Shown here: positions 5,940-9,707 of the stretch, piece after piece
How positions within the stretch are numbered: position 1 is the stretch's first letter
Layout: every line of letters begins with the position of its first letter
Source: Actinomycetes bacterium
GTDB taxonomy: Bacteria; Actinomycetota; Acidimicrobiia; Acidimicrobiales; RAAP-2
DNA: 9,707 bases
Assembly (NCBI GenBank): GCA_021841725.1
Contig: JAKCEC010000037.1
Coordinates: 1 to 9,707 of the forward strand
Reading direction: 5' to 3'
Position numbers and translations under genes: made by a program
The notes under the pieces: model-generated
What the model saw: the letters and a program-made list of their open reading frames with translations, nothing else
Told to the model about the DNA's origin: nothing
The model's database searches: none

Positions 5940-7258
5940 CCCTGGTCGGTGCGTCCTCGCAGGTGCGCCAGCAGTCCTTCGATCGGGACGCGCACCTGTT
6001 CGGTGGTGTCGCGGTCCCGCACCGTCACGCCGCGGTCCTCGATCGAGTCGAAGTCCACCGTGACGCAAAAGGGTGTCCCGACCTCATCCTGTCGTCGGTA
6101 GCGGCGTCCAATCGACTGAGTGACGTCGTAGTCGCAGGCGAAGTGCGGCTGCAGCAACCCGAGCACCTCCTGGGACACGCCCTCGAGTTCGGACTTCTTC
6201 GACAGGGGCAGCACCGCCACCTGGTACGGGGCCAGGCGCCAGTCCAACCGCAACACGGTGCGCGACTCGCCCTCGACGAGGTCCTCGTGGTAGGCCGCGA
6301 GCAAGAACGCCATCATCGCGCGCGTCGCGCCGGCGGCGGGCTCGATCACGTAGGGGGTGTAGCGCTCGTTGGCGCCTTGATCGAAGTACTCGAGCTTGGC
6401 GCCCGACGCGTGGGAGTGCTGCGTCAGGTCGTAGTCGCCGCGGTTGGCGATACCCTCGAGCTCGTCCCAGCCCCAGGGGTAGGCGAATTCGACGTCGGTG
6501 GTGCCGCGCGAATAGTGCGAGAGGTCGGCCGCGGCGTGCTCGTGCAGGCGCAACTTCTCGGCGGGGATGCCCAGGTCGAGGTACCAGTTGAAGCGCTGGT
6601 CGATCCAGTAGCGGTACCAGTGCGGCGCGTCGGCGGGGGGCACGAAGTACTCCATCTCCATCTGCTCGAACTCGCGGGTGCGAAAGACGAAGTTCTGGGG
6701 CGTGATCTCGTTACGGAAGGACTTTCCGATCTGGGCGATGCCGAAGGGTGGCTTCTTGCGGGTACTCGCGAGCACGTTGGTGAAATTGGTGAACATGCCC
6801 TGGGCGGTCTCGGGGCGCAGGTACGCGGTGGCCCCCTCACCCTCGACGGGTCCCGCCTGGGTCTTGAACATCAGGTTGAAGGCGCGCGCCTCGGTGAATT
6901 CGGTCGACCCGCAGTTGGGACACACCCCGTCGATCTTGTCCTCGCGCCAGCGCTCCTTGCACTGGCGGCAGTCGACCAAGGGGTCGGTGAAGGTCTCGAG
7001 GTGACCCGACGCCGCCCACACCGCGGGGGGACCCAGGATGGCCGCGTCGATCCCCACCACGTCCAGTCGCATCTGGACCATGGAACGCCACCACGCCGCC
7101 TTGACGTTGCGCAGCATGTTGACGCCGAGGGGGCCGTAGTCGTAGGTCGAGCGGAAACCGCCGTAGATCTCGGCCGAGGGGAAGATGAAGCCGCGACGTT
7201 TGGCCAGATTGATGACCTTGTCGAGGAGTTCGGGGTCAGTGTCGGTGACGGAATCCAT
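5936..7258 (-). CDS. glyS: Glycyl-tRNA synthetase, single-chain class II (alpha2) type
   Basis: The 440-residue cytoplasmic enzyme charges tRNA-Gly. After FIFPSAEIYGG comes DYGPLG in the motif 1 region. A zinc ribbon follows with Cys97, Cys100, Cys113 and Cys116 (CRQC and CPNC). Motif 2 is built around FRNEITPQNFVFRTREFEQ, and motif 3 contains EPAAGATRAMMAFL. The C-terminal anticodon-binding domain begins near LAPYQVAVLPL. It is a homodimeric GlyRS, not the two-subunit alpha2beta2 form. The start at 7258 fits the family N-terminus and has a -10-like box 6 nt before it. The gene lies 44 bp after hemW on the same strand and ends tail to tail with the MFS gene. The symbol glyS is used in actinobacteria; glyQS is used elsewhere. 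Confidence 0.96.
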   Translation of the reverse strand: MDSVTDTDPELLDKVINLAKRRGFIFPSAEIYGGFRSTYDYGPLGVNMLRNVKAAWWRSMVQMRLDVVGIDAAILGPPAVWAASGHLETFTDPLVDCRQCKERWREDKIDGVCPNCGSTEFTEARAFNLMFKTQAGPVEGEGATAYLRPETAQGMFTNFTNVLASTRKKPPFGIAQIGKSFRNEITPQNFVFRTREFEQMEMEYFVPPADAPHWYRYWIDQRFNWYLDLGIPAEKLRLHEHAAADLSHYSRGTTDVEFAYPWGWDELEGIANRGDYDLTQHSHASGAKLEYFDQGANERYTPYVIEPAAGATRAMMAFLLAAYHEDLVEGESRTVLRLDWRLAPYQVAVLPLSKKSELEGVSQEVLGLLQPHFACDYDVTQSIGRRYRRQDEVGTPFCVTVDFDSIEDRGVTVRDRDTTEQVRVPIEGLLAHLRGRTDQG

Positions 7259-7264
7259 CCGTTC

Positions 7265-7270
7265 AGGCTA
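7265..7270 (-). promoter_or_regulatory. -10 element of a leaderless glyS promoter
   Basis: On the minus strand TAGCCT (TANNNT) is followed by GAACGG and then the glyS ATG, so transcription would begin at about the start codon. It lies in the 44-bp gap after hemW, so glyS could be transcribed independently of hemW. No clear -35 box is seen. A short inverted repeat (CGGT-5 nt-ACCG, 7279-7291) lies just upstream. Confidence 0.45.
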
Positions 7271-7302
7271 CCGGACGGCGGTAATTGACCGAGGGGCCCG
7301 CA

Positions 7303-8379
7303 CTACGGCGCCGACTTCAGTCGGATGATCACCTGATTGGCCACCAGTCGCGCCTGGGGCGTCAAGGTGACCCGGTCCTCTCGCACGTCGACCAAGTGGC
7401 GGATCTCGTCGAGGGACGCGAACGCCTCGACGGGTACCCCCCGGCGCGTGCGCAGCGCCAGCGAGTCGCGTTCGAAGGCCTGCGTGGCCTGGTCGAGCAC
7501 CTCTTCACCCCCGACGGGACGCTCCCCCCGCTGCACCAGGGCGATATAGCGCTCGGGGGTGCGCACGTTCCAGTAGCGTCGCCCGGAGCGGTGCGAGTGC
7601 GCGGCCGAGCCGAAGCCCACGTAGTCGCCGTGATCCCAGTACACGTGGTTGTGTCGGCATTCGTGGCCCGGTCGTGCCCAGTTCGAGATCTCCTCCCATT
7701 CGTAGCCGTGGGCCTCGAGCGTCGCCCCCACCAGGTCGTACGCGTCGGCGGTCGCGTCCTCGTCGGGGTGACGTCGCGGATCGCGACCGAGCGGGGTCGC
7801 CGGTTCGGGCGTGAGGGCGTAACAACTGATGTGCGGCGGCGCGAACTCCAGTTCGAGCAAGTCGCGCAGGGTGGCGCGTACGTCCTCGAGGGTCTCGGCG
7901 CGCGAACCCACGATGAGGTCCATGTTCCACGTGGCGAAACCGGCCTCGTGCGTGAGGCGCGACACCGTCTCGTGCGCCATCGTGCCGTGTCGGCGGCCCA
8001 GGTCCCGCAGCACCGCGGGCTGGGTCGACTGCACGCCGTAACTCATCCGAGTGACCCCGCCGGCCCGGTAGGCCCGCAGGCGCTCGAGGGTGGCGTCCTC
8101 GGGGTTGCACTCCACCGTGACCTCCGCGTCCGCGGTGCGCGGGATCGCCGCCAGGATGTCCACCAGTTGCTCGGGCGTCAGGCGCGAGGGGGTGCCCCCG
8201 CCGAAGAACACCGACGACGCGGGTTCGAGCCCGGTCGCGACCTCCCCGGCGATCTCGCTCAGGACGGCGCTGACGTAGTCGTCGCGCAGTTCGTCGCGGT
8301 CGTCGTACGTGGCGAACGCGCAGTAGTCGCAACGGTGCGCGCAGAAGGGGACGTGGACGTAGACACCGAAGGGCCTCAC
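7303..8379 (-). CDS. hemW: HemW-like radical SAM protein (heme chaperone)
   Basis: The 358-residue protein begins with a radical SAM cluster motif, Cys13-X3-Cys17-X2-Cys20 (CAHRCDYC), which binds a [4Fe-4S] cluster. GGGTPS (60-65) is the SAM-binding glycine motif, followed by VECNPED (89-95). HNHVYW (243-248) matches the HNxxYW signature of HemW, and EISNWARPG precedes it. The fourth cysteine needed by the coproporphyrinogen oxidase HemN is absent (CAF follows the motif). The protein is therefore best read as HemW, which binds heme and hands it to haem proteins, and not as HemN. Many databases still mislabel this family as coproporphyrinogen III oxidase. The GTG start overlaps the photolyase TGA (GTGA) and is preceded by GGAG, so translation is probably coupled. 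Confidence 0.92.
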   Translation of the reverse strand: MRPFGVYVHVPFCAHRCDYCAFATYDDRDELRDDYVSAVLSEIAGEVATGLEPASSVFFGGGTPSRLTPEQLVDILAAIPRTADAEVTVECNPEDATLERLRAYRAGGVTRMSYGVQSTQPAVLRDLGRRHGTMAHETVSRLTHEAGFATWNMDLIVGSRAETLEDVRATLRDLLELEFAPPHISCYALTPEPATPLGRDPRRHPDEDATADAYDLVGATLEAHGYEWEEISNWARPGHECRHNHVYWDHGDYVGFGSAAHSHRSGRRYWNVRTPERYIALVQRGERPVGGEEVLDQATQAFERDSLALRTRRGVPVEAFASLDEIRHLVDVREDRVTLTPQARLVANQVIIRLKSAP

Positions 8380-9707
8380 GAGGCGCTCCGCGCGGACGTC
8401 GCCGTCCGTGCCGCCTCACGCGCCTCGTGAAATCGCGCGAGCGCCTCCTGGCGTTCGCGGGCGGCGTCGACCATGGGCGTCACGTACTCGCGGGGGGCCA
8501 GCAGACCGGCGCCGGCACCGGGTTGCAGACACTGGGGGGCCGCCACGGCGGACAGCTCGCGCACGTAACGGCGCACGTAGAGTCCTTCGGGGTCGAAACG
8601 CTCGGCCTGCAGGGTGGGGTTGAAAATGCGGTGAAAGGGCGAGGCGTCCGTCCCCGTCCCCGCGGTCCACTGCCAGCCGTGCTGATTACTCGCCACGTCA
8701 CCGTCGACGAGGCGCCACATGAACCACTGCGCACCCCAACGCCAGTCCAGGTGAAGGTGTTTCACCAGGAACGACGCGCACACCATGCGCACCCGGTTGT
8801 GCATCCAACCCTCCTCGAGCAGTTGACGCATCCCGGCGTCGACCAGGGGGTAACCGGTGCGTCCGCGCGCCCAGAGTTGAAAACGCTCCACCGCCGCGGC
8901 GTCGCGGTCGACGCGCAGGTGCGCGAGCGCGGGCTGCAGGTCCCGCACGCTGGACGCGGGGTGGTGAAAGAGGACGTCGGCGTAGAACTCGCGCCAACAG
9001 ATCTCCGAGGCGAACACCTGGGCCCCCTCCCCGGGGCCGTTGGTGGCCGCCAGTACCTGGCGCGGGTGAAGGGTGCCGAAGCGCAGGTGCGCGCTGAGAC
9101 GCGACGTGCCCGCCTCCCCGGGCCGGTTGCGCGTCTGGGCGTAGTCGTCGAGGCGCGTCACGAACTCGCGAAGCGCGAGGCCCGCGCCCTCCTCACCCAC
9201 GCGCCCGTCAATGCGCGGCGCGGCGTCGGGGAGGTCGCCGAAGTACTCGGGGCGTCGACGCGCGACCACGTCGCTCAGTTCGTGGGGCCCCACGCGCTCG
9301 GCGCGGACCCACGTGACGCCGTCCACGCGCGCGCACGGTGCGGGCTGGGGTTCGTTCTCCCAGGCGCGTCGAAAGGGGGTGAAGACCTTCGCGGGGGTAC
9401 CGGCCGTGGTGCGCACGGTTCCCGGGCGCACCACGTAGGGAGAGTCGAGGAGGGTGAGGGCGATGCCGTCGCCCTCCAACGCGCGACGCACGCGCGCATC
9501 GCGCGCGCGACCGGCGGGGGCGAAATCTTCCGTCGCCACGACCTCTCGGGCCCCGGTCTCGCGCGCCAGTTCGCGCAGTTCGCGCGCGGGGTCGCCGCGT
9601 CGCAGCACGAGACTCCCCCCGAGCGAATCGTCCAGTGCTCGCAGGGTCGCGACGAGGTAGGCCCCACGCGCCGGCCCCACGCGCGCCGACAGAAGCGGGT
9701 CGCTGAC
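8376..9707 (-). CDS. phr: Class I deoxyribodipyrimidine photolyase, 5' end outside window
   Basis: At least 443 residues of a light-driven DNA repair flavoprotein are present. The frame is open to the window edge, and VSDPLLSARVGPARGAYL matches the inner part of the N-terminal antenna domain. An internal GTG at 9680 is therefore not the start, and about 30-35 residues lie beyond the edge. The FAD domain shows TSRLSAHLRFGTLHPRQ, EICWREFY, GRTGYPLVDAGMRQLL, GWMHNRVRM, SNQHGWQWTAGTGTDASPF and RIFNPTLQAERFDP. These are all standard for class I cyclobutane dimer photolyases; the Asn in SNQHGW corresponds to E. coli Asn378, the flavin-contacting residue. The antenna cofactor (folate or deazaflavin) cannot be decided. 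Two tryptophans of the electron relay are present, but the outermost is not at its usual place. The gene overlaps hemW by 4 nt. A cryptochrome is less likely. Confidence 0.95.
   Translation of the reverse strand, partial: VSDPLLSARVGPARGAYLVATLRALDDSLGGSLVLRRGDPARELRELARETGAREVVATEDFAPAGRARDARVRRALEGDGIALTLLDSPYVVRPGTVRTTAGTPAKVFTPFRRAWENEPQPAPCARVDGVTWVRAERVGPHELSDVVARRRPEYFGDLPDAAPRIDGRVGEEGAGLALREFVTRLDDYAQTRNRPGEAGTSRLSAHLRFGTLHPRQVLAATNGPGEGAQVFASEICWREFYADVLFHHPASSVRDLQPALAHLRVDRDAAAVERFQLWARGRTGYPLVDAGMRQLLEEGWMHNRVRMVCASFLVKHLHLDWRWGAQWFMWRLVDGDVASNQHGWQWTAGTGTDASPFHRIFNPTLQAERFDPEGLYVRRYVRELSAVAAPQCLQPGAGAGLLAPREYVTPMVDAARERQEALARFHEAREAARTATSARSAS
8386..8389 (-). promoter_or_regulatory. 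Shine-Dalgarno sequence for hemW
   Basis: GGAG on the minus strand lies 6 nt before the GTG of hemW, inside the last codons of the photolyase gene. It supports the GTG start, which overlaps the photolyase stop codon. Confidence 0.55.

Noticed and set aside
5222..7288. Long plus-strand open frame of 688 codons across the MFS end and glyS
   Set aside because: It is antisense to glyS and out of frame with the MFS gene, and its Arg/Gly/Val-rich translation resembles no family. It is a GC-rich shadow frame.
8376..9680. Photolyase starting at the GTG at 9680
   Set aside because: The frame stays open to the window edge, and the preceding residues (VSDPLLSAR) match the family, so 9680 is an internal Val codon and the gene is cut by the edge.

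Overview
The window is gene-dense, high-GC bacterial DNA. It most resembles an actinobacterium, possibly a deep-branching class. This is inferred from three things: the dnaG/glyS neighbourhood, a Drr-type ABC exporter, and three genes whose -10-like boxes (TANNNT) lie 6-7 nt before the start codon, as in leaderless transcripts. No plasmid, phage or transposase gene is visible, so this looks like chromosomal core with a small exporter insert.

Layout from left to right. (1) Positions 1-120 hold a tRNA-Asn(GUU) gene on the minus strand. Its last 15 bases, CCA included, are repeated in tandem beyond the gene towards the left edge. (2) Positions 175-2822 on the minus strand hold dnaG (primase) followed by a sigma-70 family factor that starts inside the dnaG stop codon (GTGA overlap). 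This is the order of the classical macromolecular synthesis operon (dnaG-rpoD), but the sigma factor is short, and the residues that read -10 and -35 elements differ from RpoD. (3) Positions 2895-5939 on the plus strand hold a tight set of three exporter genes: a DrrA-like ABC ATPase, a DrrB-like ABC-2 permease and a 12-TM MFS transporter. They diverge from dnaG across 72 bp. (4) Positions 5936-9707 on the minus strand hold a class I photolyase (5' end cut by the window edge), hemW overlapping it by GTGA, and glyS (class II glycyl-tRNA synthetase). The glyS stop codon overlaps the MFS stop codon tail to tail.

The window combines replication initiation (DnaG), transcription (sigma factor), translation (tRNA-Asn, GlyRS), cofactor handling and repair (HemW, photolyase) and efflux (DrrAB-like, MFS). 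Start signals fall into two classes. Genes that begin a transcript (dnaG, drrA, glyS) look leaderless, whereas two genes inside transcripts (drrB, hemW) have Shine-Dalgarno-like sequences.

I found no evidence for a wholly new multi-gene system. The two items most worth following up are the tandem tRNA 3'-end repeats and the divergent sigma factor in the dnaG operon. The longest gene-free gap is 72 bp, and the remaining gaps are at most about 54 bp.
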